Assembly: GCA_029978905.1 (NCBI GenBank)
Contig: JAPOIM010000025.1
Location: forward strand, 1-49,110
Length of the DNA stretch: 49,110 bases
Reading direction: 5' to 3'
From: Planctomycetota bacterium
GTDB taxonomy: Bacteria > Planctomycetota > Planctomycetia > Pirellulales > UBA1268
The notes beneath the pieces were generated by a model. It ran no database searches, was not told where the DNA came from, and was given only the letters and a program-made list of their open reading frames with translations. Each line of letters starts with the position of its first letter. Positions within the stretch are counted from its first letter, which is position 1. The translations under genes and the position numbers were made by a program. Positions 35,584-45,660 of the stretch are shown in pieces.

Positions 35584-38055
35584 CTAGCGACGTTGAGGGG
35601 CAGGGGAACTGCTCTTCGCATCACCAGGGGAGGTGGCGACGATCGGGTCGATCGAGGCAAGCACCTCCAGCACGGCCCGGCGAACCGGATCCGTGGCTCC
35701 ATTGTAACGACGCAAAACACCTGCAACTGCGGCGTCGTCCAGAAGAATCCCAAACGCGTCGATGCTCGCATCCAGGCCGGTTGCTGCCGCCTTGCGAAGG
35801 GCGTCGGCTTCCACCGGCCGGCAGGCCGTTTCCACCAGGGCGAATTGGGCCGCCTTGGTGTCGGTGGCCGCGAGCATGGAAATGCAGGCGGCCGCATGCT
35901 GACGGCGGGCGAGTTGGCGGATCACGGTGGCCACCGCCTGCTCCACGTCGATCCCCCGCCGAGCCAACTCGGCGAGCTGCTGCACGGCCTTTTCGCCGCG
36001 AGCGAGCCGGGCGGCGGCGAGCTTGGACCGCCGGGGAGCCAGGAGGAGCGATTCCCGGTTGATCCGATCGAGCATGCTGCCGAGTCGGGCTTCTGCGAGT
36101 GGTTCGCCGGTGTCGGGTGAGATTTCTGCCTCAAAGAGCGTGGGCAGGCGATCGGTGAGCGTCACCCAGAAGAGTCCCTGGCCTTCGAAGCCATTCAGGC
36201 GGCTCTCCAGCTGGCGGCGGAACGTGGCGGCTCCCGCATCGTCGCCTGGATCGATCGCGATCAGCACGGCAATCGGCTCGTCGGCCGGGAGCTTGCGGAT
36301 CAACTGAGCGACTTCCAGTGCCTCCGGATCACCAAGCCGAGCGGAGAGGAGCACGAGCTGCGTGTCGCAGTGGGCAGCAGCGGGTACGACATCGACGCCT
36401 CGAGCCGCGAGTTCTGCTCGAAAGCCATACTGGGCGAGGTACGACTCGAGGTGAACCGCAACCGCGTGTTGCGGATGGGCGATGACCACCCGATCGGCAC
36501 CGGAGGAATCAGCGCAAAACGTGAGTGTTTCAACGACGCGGCTGGAGCCTGCAAAAGGTGCACGGGTCAGATCGACGAGGGCGTTCGCGGAGTGAAAGCG
36601 AAGTTCAAGGTCGGGCGCATCCAGCAGCCGCAGCAGGGCTTCGCGAAGCGGCTTCGGGAGTTCGGCCTCGGAGCCAGCACTCGCAGCAAAATGATCGGTG
36701 ACACCGCGTATGGCTGTTGCGGCAGCGTTGTGCATGCCACGTTCGGCAGCCTCATCGAGCACCTCGGCGACGAGTTGGGCATCGAACCCATCTGGGCCAG
36801 CGAGGGATTCTTGAATCGCCGCCGAGGCTTGCGGGTGCTCGAGGCCAAGGGAGAGCGAGATCATCTCCAGTTGCGCGAGGGCGGCCAGACGCACCGCGAG
36901 CGGATCGTCGGTGGCGAGTGCCATCAGGTCACGGGAGAGGTGGGCTGCCCGCAGGCCACGGATGAAACGACGGCTCAGCCGGCTGCGGACGATGCTGTTG
37001 CCCTGTGGGTCAAACAGCGTGGCGGTATCGAGGAGGTTGGGGTCGCCCCCGCGTTCCGCTGGGGGGATCGACGCCACGACCACCGGATCGTCTGCGGTCA
37101 GGTCGGGCGAGCCGTCTCCATCAAGGCGTATTTCCACAGGCAGCAACGCCTGTGGCGTGAGTAGCGATGCGAGCCGTTCGGTCAGCCGGCCGACCGCTTG
37201 TGTCCGGCGGGGAAGCTGGTTGCTGCCCGTGAGTCGGCGGTATGCCTCCGTGGCGGCGTCTACCACCTCCGGTGGGCTGTCGATCACGAGCAACGGAGCG
37301 AGCACAAAGTCGGCTTCACGGCGCGAGCCGCACGCCGCCAGCCCGCGGAGGACGCCTGGCCAGCGGGCGACATCACTGCTCCCCAGCCAGTTGAGTAATG
37401 GTTCGCGTGCAGACTCGCCAAGTTCGTGAATCAACCGCCAGGCAAGTGCCCTGCCAAGGCGGCTTGGTTCGTCGGTCGGCTCTGGTTGGTTGAGGAGGTC
37501 GACCGCCGCGGGAATCGCGTAGATCCCTGCGCGGGAGAGGAGGTCGTAGCCTCGGCCTCGCTCGGCTGATGAGGGGCTTGAGAGCAAGGCTGCGGTGGTG
37601 GCGAGCCAGGCAGGATCCTGATAGCGACGCAGCGACGCCTGCTGGATCGCGTCGATCACTTGCACGGCCTCTGCATCGCGGGCTCCCAGGCGGCGCTGAG
37701 TGCGGAGGAGCCCGATCGGATCACGATCGGCAAGGTCGGCGAGTGTGGCGTCGCGCTCGTCACCGAGGGCTGCGACCACCTCAACAAACTGCGCCATGAA
37801 CTCACTTGCGAGTTCGTAGGCATCGACGTCGCTCGCCAAGATCACCGCATCGAGCAGTTCTTCCGGCGTGTTGCGAGGCGTCGACTGGAGCGAGTCGATC
37901 ACGGCCTGAGCCAGCGGGTCACGCGGCTCCTGGGCGTGGAGGCTGCCCGCACTGATCACGCCGCAGGCGAGTGCGGTGAGGAGCAGACGGCATGCGCGTG
38001 GTCGTCGGCCACGGCGATCGACACCGGTAACGTGAAGAGAAGGACAGGCATCCAT
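35584..38055 (-). CDS. Exported HEAT-like repeat protein with degenerate receiver domain
   Basis: An 823-residue protein. A long basic N-region and hydrophobic segment (21-41) form a signal peptide ending near LHAQ-EP. Residues 60-510 are helical pairs resembling HEAT/armadillo repeats (for example GRALAWRLIHELGESAREPLL is one unit). Residues 521-605 resemble a response-regulator receiver (RVVIAHPQHAVAVHLESYL, then TQLVLLSARLGDPEALEVAQ), but the acidic pair is replaced by HP and the phosphoacceptor position by S571. More helical repeats follow (640-800). It precedes the sigma-54 activator by 57 bases. The signal peptide argues for a periplasmic place. Confidence 0.65.
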   Translation of the reverse strand: MDACPSLHVTGVDRRGRRPRACRLLLTALACGVISAGSLHAQEPRDPLAQAVIDSLQSTPRNTPEELLDAVILASDVDAYELASEFMAQFVEVVAALGDERDATLADLADRDPIGLLRTQRRLGARDAEAVQVIDAIQQASLRRYQDPAWLATTAALLSSPSSAERGRGYDLLSRAGIYAIPAAVDLLNQPEPTDEPSRLGRALAWRLIHELGESAREPLLNWLGSSDVARWPGVLRGLAACGSRREADFVLAPLLVIDSPPEVVDAATEAYRRLTGSNQLPRRTQAVGRLTERLASLLTPQALLPVEIRLDGDGSPDLTADDPVVVASIPPAERGGDPNLLDTATLFDPQGNSIVRSRLSRRFIRGLRAAHLSRDLMALATDDPLAVRLAALAQLEMISLSLGLEHPQASAAIQESLAGPDGFDAQLVAEVLDEAAERGMHNAAATAIRGVTDHFAASAGSEAELPKPLREALLRLLDAPDLELRFHSANALVDLTRAPFAGSSRVVETLTFCADSSGADRVVIAHPQHAVAVHLESYLAQYGFRAELAARGVDVVPAAAHCDTQLVLLSARLGDPEALEVAQLIRKLPADEPIAVLIAIDPGDDAGAATFRRQLESRLNGFEGQGLFWVTLTDRLPTLFEAEISPDTGEPLAEARLGSMLDRINRESLLLAPRRSKLAAARLARGEKAVQQLAELARRGIDVEQAVATVIRQLARRQHAAACISMLAATDTKAAQFALVETACRPVEADALRKAAATGLDASIDAFGILLDDAAVAGVLRRYNGATDPVRRAVLEVLASIDPIVATSPGDAKSSSPAPQRR

Positions 38056-38085
38056 GCGTTCGTCCGTCGTGAGAGGAGTGGGGGC

Positions 38086-39495
38086 TCAGCCGCTCGAGGC
38101 TCCTTCGTCCGCGAGCTTCTCTTTCCACCGAGTGAGCTGGTGGGCCACCTGAGCTGGAGCGGTCGAGCCGTAGCTCTGCATGCGTGCCACGGCCCGGTCA
38201 GGCCCGAGCGCTTCGCGGACCGCAGGGGTGAAAGCCGACGAGGCCGATGTGCACTCCTCGTCAGACAGATCGGAGAGAGACACACCTCGATCCATCGCGG
38301 TACGGACCAGCTTGCCGACCGTTTCGTGGGCAGTCCGCTGCGGCACACCTTCAGCGATCAAGGCTTCCATCAGGCTCGTGGCGTCGAGGTGGCCGCGGTT
38401 GATGCCGGCGGTGATCCGGTCGCGGTTGAACCGCGTGCCGGCCACGAGCGGCACGGCAATCCCAAGCACCGCCTCGAGCGTGTCGATGGAGTCGAAAATC
38501 GGTTCCTTGTCTTCCTGCAGATCGCGGTTGTAGGCGGTGGGCAGACCTTTGAGCAGGACGAGCAAAGCCTGCAGGTTCCCTACCAGTCGCGCCGACTTGC
38601 CGCGGGAGAGTTCGAGCGCATCGGGATTGATCTTCTGCGGCATGATCGAGCTGCCCGTGCAGAAGTTTTCCGGCAGGAGGAGGAAGCCAAACTCCTCGCT
38701 GCTATAGAGGATCCACTCCTCAGCCCACTGCGAGAGGTGCACGCCCGCGAGGGCAATCGCAAAGGCCAGTTCACAGACAAAGTCGCGGTCGCTGGCGGCG
38801 TCGAGGCTGTTGGCCATCACGCTGTCAAAGCCGAGGGCAGTCGCCACGTGTTGTCGGTCGATCGGGAGGCTGCTACCGGCGAGGGCGGCGGAGCCAAGCG
38901 GCAGTCGATTGACGCGTTTGCGGCAGTCGGCGAGCCGTTCGCGATCCCGATCAAACTTCTCACACCAGCCAAGGAGCTGGTGGGCGGCCAGCACCGGCTG
39001 CGCGCGGCGGAGGTGGGTGTAGGCTGGAATCACCAGGTCGCGTTCCCGCTCTGCCAGGTCGAGAAACGAACGCTGCAGCTCCGTGAGACCGGCGTCGAGG
39101 CGGTCGATCGCGCGGCGACAGAAGAGCCGCAGGTCGGTGGCGACCTGATCGTTGCGGCTGCGGGCGGTGTGCAGTTTGCGGCCTGCGTCGCCGATCCGTT
39201 CGGTGAGCACCGCCTCGATGTTGAGGTGGATGTCTTCCCTCGCGGTCGAGAAAGGGAAGCGGCCCTCGGCGATTTCGCGGCCGATTTCGGCAAGCGTGGC
39301 CACGATGCTTTCCGCTTCGGCCGCCGAAATGATCCCACATGCCGCAAGCATCTGGGCGTGTGCGGTGGAGCCGGCGATGTCGTCTTCGGCAAGCCGACAG
39401 TCGTAGGAAACGCTCTCAGAGAACGCTTCCATGCGTCGATCGGTGGGTACGGAAAACACGCCGCCCCACGCCTTGGCCGGTCCTGGGCCGTCGTG
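38086..39495 (-). CDS. argH: Argininosuccinate lyase
   Basis: A cytosolic tetrameric lyase that splits argininosuccinate into arginine and fumarate. Motifs: TARSRNDQVATDLRLF, the catalytic His region YTHLRRAQPV, the signature GSSIMPQKINPD with the catalytic Ser loop, and KGLPTAYNRDLQEDKEP. Full-length (469 residues from this GTG). GTG at 39495 has TGAGG six bases upstream; another GTG at 39510 is possible. It stands 30 bases ahead of the HEAT-like gene, an odd partner for an arginine enzyme. Confidence 0.95.
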   Translation of the reverse strand, partial: HDGPGPAKAWGGVFSVPTDRRMEAFSESVSYDCRLAEDDIAGSTAHAQMLAACGIISAAEAESIVATLAEIGREIAEGRFPFSTAREDIHLNIEAVLTERIGDAGRKLHTARSRNDQVATDLRLFCRRAIDRLDAGLTELQRSFLDLAERERDLVIPAYTHLRRAQPVLAAHQLLGWCEKFDRDRERLADCRKRVNRLPLGSAALAGSSLPIDRQHVATALGFDSVMANSLDAASDRDFVCELAFAIALAGVHLSQWAEEWILYSSEEFGFLLLPENFCTGSSIMPQKINPDALELSRGKSARLVGNLQALLVLLKGLPTAYNRDLQEDKEPIFDSIDTLEAVLGIAVPLVAGTRFNRDRITAGINRGHLDATSLMEALIAEGVPQRTAHETVGKLVRTAMDRGVSLSDLSDEECTSASSAFTPAVREALGPDRAVARMQSYGSTAPAQVAHQLTRWKEKLADEGASSG

Positions 39496-39585
39496 CACCG
39501 CTTGCCTCACTCTCTATCAAAGCCGACCAAAATCCACATTCTTCGCTAGTTTGTAATGTTCCCAAGGGGCTGAAAAAAGGTGAAA

Positions 39586-39606
39586 ATCCCGGGAGATCCC
39601 GGGGAT
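39586..39606. promoter_or_regulatory. Dyad upstream of the DinG-type helicase gene
   Basis: Two CCCGGG units separated by AGAT, flanked by AT and GAT, can form a small hairpin in the 198-base region between argH and the helicase gene. A possible operator or leader hairpin; the rest of this gap holds nothing I recognise. Confidence 0.25.
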
Positions 39607-39693
39607 GGTCGCCCAACACGCCCCGCCGAGACGGGCCGGTGACGGCTTCCTCGGGAGAATCGGGCGCTCCCTGCCGCCGATCTCAGGCCTTTC

Positions 39694-41853
39694 ATGCTCT
39701 CTCCCGACGATGTTCTGGCGGCCGATGGCCGGCTTGCCGCCCGTCTGCCGGGCTGGGAATCCCGCCCGGAGCAGCTCGCCATGGCGCGGGCGGTGGAAGC
39801 TGCGATCCGGGAGCGTCGGCACCTCCTCTGCGAAGCGGGCACGGGGGTGGGGAAGAGCCTCGCCTACCTCGTGCCGGCGGTTCTTGCGATCACGGCGGAT
39901 CAGGAAGCCGAGCAGCCGCCGCAGCCTGCCACTGACGATGACGACCCGTTCGCTGAGCCGAAAGCGGGTGCAAGGCCGAGACGCGTTGTGATCTCGACGA
40001 ACACGATTGCCCTCCAGGAGCAACTGGTGGGCAAGGATGTGCCGCTGCTGTCTGCCGTGATGCCGCGGGAGTTCTCGGCGGTGCTCGCGAAAGGGCGGGG
40101 CAACTATGTGAGCCTCAGGCGGCTGGAGATGGCGCAGCAGCGGGCCGGTAGTCTCTTCCGCGACGATGCCGAGGTGGCAGAACTGCTGGCGATTGCGGGC
40201 TGGGCCAAGTCCACGCTCGATGGGTCGCTTGCAGACCTGCCGACGGTGCCGATGCACGGTGTCTGGGAAGAAGTGCAGAGCGACTCTGCCAACTGCATGG
40301 GTCGCGCATGCCCGCATCATCAGCAGTGCCACTACATGACCGCTCGCCGCAGATTGGCGGGGGCGCATGTGGTGATTGTGAATCACGCCCTGTTCTTTTC
40401 CGACCTCGCCCTGCGTCGCAGCGGGGCGAGCCTCCTGCCGGCCTACGACATTGTGGTGCTCGATGAGGCTCACACCGTGGAGGCCGTGGCGAGTGAGCAC
40501 CTTGGCATCGGGCTCTCCAACGTGGCTGTCGAGAGGGTGCTCGCCAAACTCTACAACGACCGCACCCATCGTGGTCTGCTCGTGCACTACAAACTCGAAG
40601 CGCTCGCGCATGAAGTGACGCGGTGCCGGATCGAGTCGGAGGCATTCTTTGATCAACTGCTGGCCGCCGCAGCGGAAGCAGAAAAAAACCAGCAGGCTGG
40701 AGGTCCGTGGCGAATCGAAAAGCCGGGCCTGATTCCGGACATCCTTGGTGAGGCGCTTGCGGCGCTTTCGAAAAAGATTCGCAACGCGGCCGACGGCATC
40801 TCGGCCGAGGCGGAGCGGCAGGACTTTCACGCGGCCGCCGATCGCTTGGCAGTGAGTGCCGGGGCAATTCAGACATGGCTCAAGCAGAGCGTGCCTGGGA
40901 GCGTGTGGTGGGTGGAGGCCACACGTGGTCGTCGCGGCCGGCGGCGGATTCGCATGGCGAGCGCGCCGATTGATGTGGGGGAGACGCTGCGGGAAGAACT
41001 CTTCGCTCGCGTAGGGAGTGTGATTCTCTCCAGTGCGACGCTCTCGACCGCCGGGCCTGCTGCGACGCAGGACCGCGCAGACGAGGTGGCGTTCGATCTC
41101 GACGGCAACCAGCTCACGCCGAATGAGGTGGCAGCTGGCAGCGACGCCTTCTCCTACGCCCGCAAAAGGCTTGGGCTTGAGAAGGCGGAAGGCGTGCAGT
41201 TTGGAAGTCCATTTGACTATCCGCGGCAGGTGGAGCTGGTGGTGGTTGAGGGGATGCCTGACCCGACGGAGAAGGCCGCCTTTGAGCGGAAGAGCCTGGA
41301 GATGATCCGTCGCTATCTCGCGGAGAGCGATGGCGCGGCGCTCGTGCTCTTCACCAGCCATGAGGCGCTCGCCCATGCCACCCGCGAACTGGCCGGCTGG
41401 TGCGGAAGCCAAGGCTACCGTCTGGTGAGCCAAGCCGAAGGCTTACCAAAGTCACGAATGCTGGAGCTGTTTCGTGAAGGCCCCAAGGGGGTGCTCTTTG
41501 GGGCCGACTCCTTCTGGCAAGGCATTGATCTGCCGGGCGAGCAGCTCGTCAACGTGATCATCACGCGGCTGCCATTTGCGGTGCCGGACCGTCCGCTGGT
41601 CGCAGCGCGAATCGAAGCGATCCGACGGGCGGGCGGCAACCCATTCTTCGATTTTCAACTGCCTGAGGCGATCATCAAACTCAAGCAGGGCTTTGGCCGG
41701 CTTGTGAGACGACGCGACGATCACGGCATCGTGGTTATCCTCGACCCTCGCGTGCGGACGAAGGCCTACGGCCGGCATGTGCTCGAGAGCCTGCCGCCGG
41801 CACGGATTCGCGTCGACGCTGTCGATCGCTCGCGGTCGCTGTTCGAACTGTAA
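39694..41853 (+). CDS. dinG: DinG/XPD-type ATP-dependent DNA helicase
   Basis: A 719-residue superfamily 2 helicase. Walker [10 protein letters not shown] (47-55), motif Ia [16 protein letters not shown] box (257-260), motif [19 protein letters not shown] and [14 protein letters not shown]. FeS domain cysteines C201, C206 and C212 are present ([13 protein letters not shown]), but the first ligand is Ser140 in [12 protein letters not shown]. There is an acidic insert (DQEAEQPP to EPKAGARP, about 69-95) after Walker A. It probably unwinds DNA in repair or R-loop removal. Loss of one cysteine may weaken or abolish the cluster. Confidence 0.88.
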   Translation: MLSPDDVLAADGRLAARLPGWESRPEQLAMARAVEAAIRERRHLLCEAGTGVGKSLAYLVPAVLAITADQEAEQPPQPATDDDDPFAEPKAGARPRRVVISTNTIALQEQLVGKDVPLLSAVMPREFSAVLAKGRGNYVSLRRLEMAQQRAGSLFRDDAEVAELLAIAGWAKSTLDGSLADLPTVPMHGVWEEVQSDSANCMGRACPHHQQCHYMTARRRLAGAHVVIVNHALFFSDLALRRSGASLLPAYDIVVLDEAHTVEAVASEHLGIGLSNVAVERVLAKLYNDRTHRGLLVHYKLEALAHEVTRCRIESEAFFDQLLAAAAEAEKNQQAGGPWRIEKPGLIPDILGEALAALSKKIRNAADGISAEAERQDFHAAADRLAVSAGAIQTWLKQSVPGSVWWVEATRGRRGRRRIRMASAPIDVGETLREELFARVGSVILSSATLSTAGPAATQDRADEVAFDLDGNQLTPNEVAAGSDAFSYARKRLGLEKAEGVQFGSPFDYPRQVELVVVEGMPDPTEKAAFERKSLEMIRRYLAESDGAALVLFTSHEALAHATRELAGWCGSQGYRLVSQAEGLPKSRMLELFREGPKGVLFGADSFWQGIDLPGEQLVNVIITRLPFAVPDRPLVAARIEAIRRAGGNPFFDFQLPEAIIKLKQGFGRLVRRRDDHGIVVILDPRVRTKAYGRHVLESLPPARIRVDAVDRSRSLFEL

Positions 41854-41857
41854 GTGA

Positions 41858-44800
41858 TCACTGGGGGATCGGATCGCTGCGCCGCACGGTCTCCCCTTCC
41901 CAGATCGCTTCATCGGTGGCGGGGTCGTAGGTCAGCACGCGGTGGGCACTGCCCGGTGCGGGTGGCCGGTCAACCTTGGGGAGCCAGCGGCGATGCTCGG
42001 CGATCACACCAGCAAGGTCGGGATTGCTCGCAAGGTTGGTCCACTCATTGGGGTCGGCCCGCATGTCGTAGAACTCTTCCGTGCCATCGGCGTAGTGGAT
42101 GTATCGCCAGTCTTCACTCCGCACGGCATGGTTGCCCTGGTTGTGGCTGGTGATGGCTGGCCTCACGCGGGGCGTGGTGGCATCGGTGAGCTGCGGCCGG
42201 AGGCTCACGCCCTCGAGGTCGTCGCGGGAGGGAATGCCCGTGAGATCGATGAGGGTGGGATAGAGATCAAGCAGTTCGGCGGGCTGACGACATCGCTGGG
42301 CCTTCGTCACCCCGGGGCCTGCGAAGATCAGGGGCACTTTGGTGCCACGATCCCAGAGCGTGTTCTTGCCAGTGATCGCCTTCTCGCCGAGGTGCCAGCC
42401 GTGGTCGCCCCAGACCACCACGATGGTATTGTCGGAAAGCCCCTCTTCCTCAAGGGCAGTCAGGAGCCGCCCAATCTGCGCATCGACAAAACTCGTGCAG
42501 GCGAGGTAACTCCGCACGAGGTTCCGCCACTGGTTGTTCTCTTCGAGCCAGGCGAGACGCGGCTCGGGCAGGGACCAGTGGATGTACCAGGAGAAGCGTG
42601 GCGTGTCGTCGCGATCGCTCGCCAGAAACGGAGGCAGCACGGAGTCGTCGTCGGGGTAGAGATCAAACCACTGCTGCGTGGCGTAGCAGGGCACGTGTGG
42701 CAGGAAGAAACCCGCAGCCAGAAAGAATGGTTTGTCTTTGGGAGCGTTCTTGATCTGTTCGACGGTCCAGCTGGCGACTTGGTAGTCCCCCTTCTGCGTG
42801 TCGTCGTTGTCGGGTGGCCACACGCCCCAGTCCATCAGCGGATGGTTGCCCATCGGCGTGGGCGGGATCAGCTTCTCGGGCGGTTTGCTGCCCACGCCCC
42901 CAAACGGTGCGGTGAGCTGAAACTCAGGGGGGCGGTTGGCCGCAGGTGTGCCGGGCTTGGGGCGCGGGCCGGTGCCGCCGTGGTAGATCTTGCCCGTGGC
43001 CGCGGTGTGGTAGCCATGCGCGGCGAAGTGCTGTGGCAGGGCCACGCGATCCTCCCACTCCGGCAGTGTGCGAAACCAGGGGGCGAGGCCGTAGATCCCT
43101 GTGGTGGTCGGCCGCAGGCCGAGCAGCAGGCTCGTTCGCGAAGGGTTGCACAGGGGGGCCTGGCAGTGGGCGTTGAGAAAGGTGGTGCCGCGGGCGGCGA
43201 GCCCATCGAGATGGGGCGTTTTGGCCAGCGGGTGACCGCCGAGGTGGCCAATCCAGTCGTTTTGGTCATCGATGGCGATGAACAGCACGTTGGGACGAGG
43301 CACGACGGCATTGTCGAGCGGCCCCGCCATCGGAGGCGTTTCGTAGAACTCCCCAGCGTTCACGAGCCGCGGGTCGCCAGTCCTCTTGAGTTCGTCCATC
43401 AACTGTTGCTCGAGTTCCGCACGCAGCCCGGCTGACGCAGGCTCGTCGGCGAGGTTTCGCATCTCATCCGGATCGTTGGTCAGGTCGTACAGTTCGACCC
43501 GCGGACGCTTGCCGTAGACCTTCTGAAAATGCTGCTGCCATTGCTCGGTGTTCCGCGCGCCGACGAGCCAGGCCTTGGTGGGCCCGGCGTCTTCATCAGG
43601 CAGGGTCACGCGGGTGTTGTTTTCCAGTTCGTTCGGAGTTGGCTCGGGGCCGTCGGTCAGGCGGTAGGGATCGCCCAGCGGCCAGCGATCGGGCCTGAAG
43701 TTGTGAATAAGCACATGGCTGTGGGTGCGAATCGCTCGCTGCGGGTAGGGGGTGTAGTCGGCCCGCGCGTTTTCCACATGCCGCTCGCGGCCTGTGAAGA
43801 GGTGGTCGCGACTCGGGTCGACCCGGCCACTCTTCTCTGAGGCGAGGATCGGCCACAGCGAGCGGCCGGTCATCGTGGTTGGTGCGGTGAGGCCCGCAGC
43901 CTCGAGGAACGTGGGGGCCAGATCGATCAGGCTCACCATGTCATCAACCACGCGGCCCCCTTTCACACCGGGGCCCGTGATCGAGAGGCAGACGCCTGTG
44001 CCGAAGTCGTAGAGGTTGCACTTGCCGTGCGGGAAGCCCGGGGCCCCATGGTCGCCGCTGATCACGACGAGCGTGTTGTCGGCGAGGCCTTGGCTCTTGA
44101 GTTCGTCGATGAGCACCGCCACCGAGGCATCCCAGGCGGCGATCTCGCCGAAGTAATCGGCCAAGTCCTCGCGCACTTCCGGCACATCGGGCAGGAAGGC
44201 GGGCATCTTGCCCTTGAGGTCGTCGGGGTTGATGTCCCAGAGGTCCTTGCCGCTGCCTTTGATCCACTGGCGGTGCACGTTGGTGGGACCAAACCAGTAG
44301 CAAAACGGCGCCCCCTCGGGGCGGGCTGCGAGCATGTCTCGGAAGTTGCCCCGGACCTCCTCGAAAATCGCTGCCTTGGCGTCCTCGCGAGGTGTGTCGG
44401 CGGCCACCATTTTGGTCACCGCCTGCGAGAACTGATTGACGCGACCACCGCGGCGGTTAAACGCCTCCTCTTTGGTGAAGGGAGAGTTGGACGGTCGGCC
44501 CGGTCCCCAGACCTTGTGGGAGTAGCCCACGCCGTAGCCGGCATCGCGGAGGAGCACGGGGAAACTCGGGAGGGAGTCGTCCCACACCGCGCCTTGCAGA
44601 ATCGAGCCGGTGCCGGTCTGCCAGAAGTGCCGGCCGGTCAGCAGGGCACTGCGGCAGGGCGTACAGGAAGGCGCGCTGACATGCGCGTTGCGAAAGAACA
44701 CGCCCTGCTTGGCGATTCGATCAATCGTCGGCGTGCGGACGACATCGTGAATGCTGCCGGGCCCGTCGATCTCGGCAAGCAACGAGGCGTAGCGGCCCCA

Positions 44801-45016
44801 GTCGTCGGCGAAGAGAAAGAGAATGTTGGGCCGCGTGGTCGCGTTCGCGGCCTCAGCCGCGCGTGCTGAGCGAGGGGCGATTGCGGCTGGCGAGAAAAGC
44901 GACATCGCAGAGAGCATGATCGCGATCAGCGACGATGCGAAACCTCTCATGCGGCGGCTGCGGCCAACGCTGCTGCCGAGTCTGTCTGCCGCTGTGCCCC
45001 CTGAATACGCGCTCAT
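41858..45016 (-). CDS. Exported double sulfatase (two sulfatase domains in one chain)
   Basis: A 1052-residue protein with a long N-region and a signal peptide ending near SARAAEA (residue 56). Two complete alkaline phosphatase-fold sulfatase domains follow. Domain 1 (62-560): RPNILFLFADDWG and the formylglycine motif C118-T-P-C-R, with SGDHGAPG downstream. Domain 2 (573-1052): RPNVLFIAIDDQNDW and C623-N-P-S-R, with WGDHGWHLGEK; it resembles iduronate-2-sulfatases. Both cysteines need the formylglycine-generating enzyme, not seen in this window. GGGGAG precedes two ATG codons; I chose the second. It is convergent with the helicase gene, five bases apart. Two active sites in one chain suggest removal of two sulfate types from one polysaccharide. 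Confidence 0.9.
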   Translation of the reverse strand: MSAYSGGTAADRLGSSVGRSRRMRGFASSLIAIMLSAMSLFSPAAIAPRSARAAEAANATTRPNILFLFADDWGRYASLLAEIDGPGSIHDVVRTPTIDRIAKQGVFFRNAHVSAPSCTPCRSALLTGRHFWQTGTGSILQGAVWDDSLPSFPVLLRDAGYGVGYSHKVWGPGRPSNSPFTKEEAFNRRGGRVNQFSQAVTKMVAADTPREDAKAAIFEEVRGNFRDMLAARPEGAPFCYWFGPTNVHRQWIKGSGKDLWDINPDDLKGKMPAFLPDVPEVREDLADYFGEIAAWDASVAVLIDELKSQGLADNTLVVISGDHGAPGFPHGKCNLYDFGTGVCLSITGPGVKGGRVVDDMVSLIDLAPTFLEAAGLTAPTTMTGRSLWPILASEKSGRVDPSRDHLFTGRERHVENARADYTPYPQRAIRTHSHVLIHNFRPDRWPLGDPYRLTDGPEPTPNELENNTRVTLPDEDAGPTKAWLVGARNTEQWQQHFQKVYGKRPRVELYDLTNDPDEMRNLADEPASAGLRAELEQQLMDELKRTGDPRLVNAGEFYETPPMAGPLDNAVVPRPNVLFIAIDDQNDWIGHLGGHPLAKTPHLDGLAARGTTFLNAHCQAPLCNPSRTSLLLGLRPTTTGIYGLAPWFRTLPEWEDRVALPQHFAAHGYHTAATGKIYHGGTGPRPKPGTPAANRPPEFQLTAPFGGVGSKPPEKLIPPTPMGNHPLMDWGVWPPDNDDTQKGDYQVASWTVEQIKNAPKDKPFFLAAGFFLPHVPCYATQQWFDLYPDDDSVLPPFLASDRDDTPRFSWYIHWSLPEPRLAWLEENNQWRNLVRSYLACTSFVDAQIGRLLTALEEEGLSDNTIVVVWGDHGWHLGEKAITGKNTLWDRGTKVPLIFAGPGVTKAQRCRQPAELLDLYPTLIDLTGIPSRDDLEGVSLRPQLTDATTPRVRPAITSHNQGNHAVRSEDWRYIHYADGTEEFYDMRADPNEWTNLASNPDLAGVIAEHRRWLPKVDRPPAPGSAHRVLTYDPATDEAIWEGETVRRSDPIPQ

Positions 45017-45107
45017 CATCTGCTCCCCTCTCGTCTGCTCCACCGTCAACCCGAAGTCGACAAGTGTAGGCCACGTGCAGCAGCGACACCACGACGCTGG
45101 AGACTCC

Positions 45108-45656
45108 CTACCAGACGCGGGTGAGGTCGACGGTGGCGTGGGGGGCGACGTGCATGGTGATCGATTCCGTTTCGGTCGACTCGGTGTAGCGGCCGTCCTG
45201 CAGGATCAGCTGCGCGATCCGGTGCTCGTCCGGGCTCACGATCCAGTACTCGGGGATGCCCGCGTTCTCGTAGAGCCGGCGCTTGGTCTCAAGATCGTGA
45301 CGGGGATTGGAGGGGGAGAGGATTTCTACCACCAGGTCGGGCACGCCTTTGATCTTGATCGGTGTCAGGATGTGTTTCCGCGATTTCGTCACGATCACGA
45401 GATCCGGTTGCACGATGTCGTGATCCGAGAGCTGTAGATCGACTGGCGCGTTCATCACCTTGCCAAGCTCGGCCAGTTCGATCTGCGTGTAGAGCTGAAA
45501 CTGGATGTGCCTGGAGACTTCCTGGTGAGAGAGATTCGGCGCGGGGTTCGCACAATGTTCTCCATCGATGATCTCGTGCCGATTTCCGTCCGGCGGGATC
45601 GCCGCGTAGGCGGCATAGTCCCACCGCGATTTCACGCCCCTTTCGACGATCGACAT
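45108..45656 (-). CDS. Uma2 family putative restriction endonuclease
   Basis: A 182-residue protein of the Uma2/DUF820 group, with a PD-(D/E)XK nuclease fold. The acidic residues are in QPDLVIVTKS and GVPDLVVEILSPSN. NRHEIIDGEHCANPAPN and YENAGIPEYWIVSPDE are typical flanking motifs. Such genes are abundant in planctomycetes and cyanobacteria; their function is unsettled. A non-coding-looking frame ends just before the ATG (see the next region). Confidence 0.88.
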   Translation of the reverse strand: MSIVERGVKSRWDYAAYAAIPPDGNRHEIIDGEHCANPAPNLSHQEVSRHIQFQLYTQIELAELGKVMNAPVDLQLSDHDIVQPDLVIVTKSRKHILTPIKIKGVPDLVVEILSPSNPRHDLETKRRLYENAGIPEYWIVSPDEHRIAQLILQDGRYTESTETESITMHVAPHATVDLTRVW

Positions 45657-45660
45657 GGTT

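Noticed and set aside
37660..39549. A 629-codon open frame on the plus strand across argH and the HEAT-like gene
   Set aside because: Antisense shadow of two real minus-strand genes; argH motifs are unmistakable, and the shadow has no family motifs.
39517..41433. A 638-codon open frame on the minus strand across the helicase gene
   Set aside because: Antisense shadow; rich in His, Arg and Pro as expected for the reverse of a high-GC gene.
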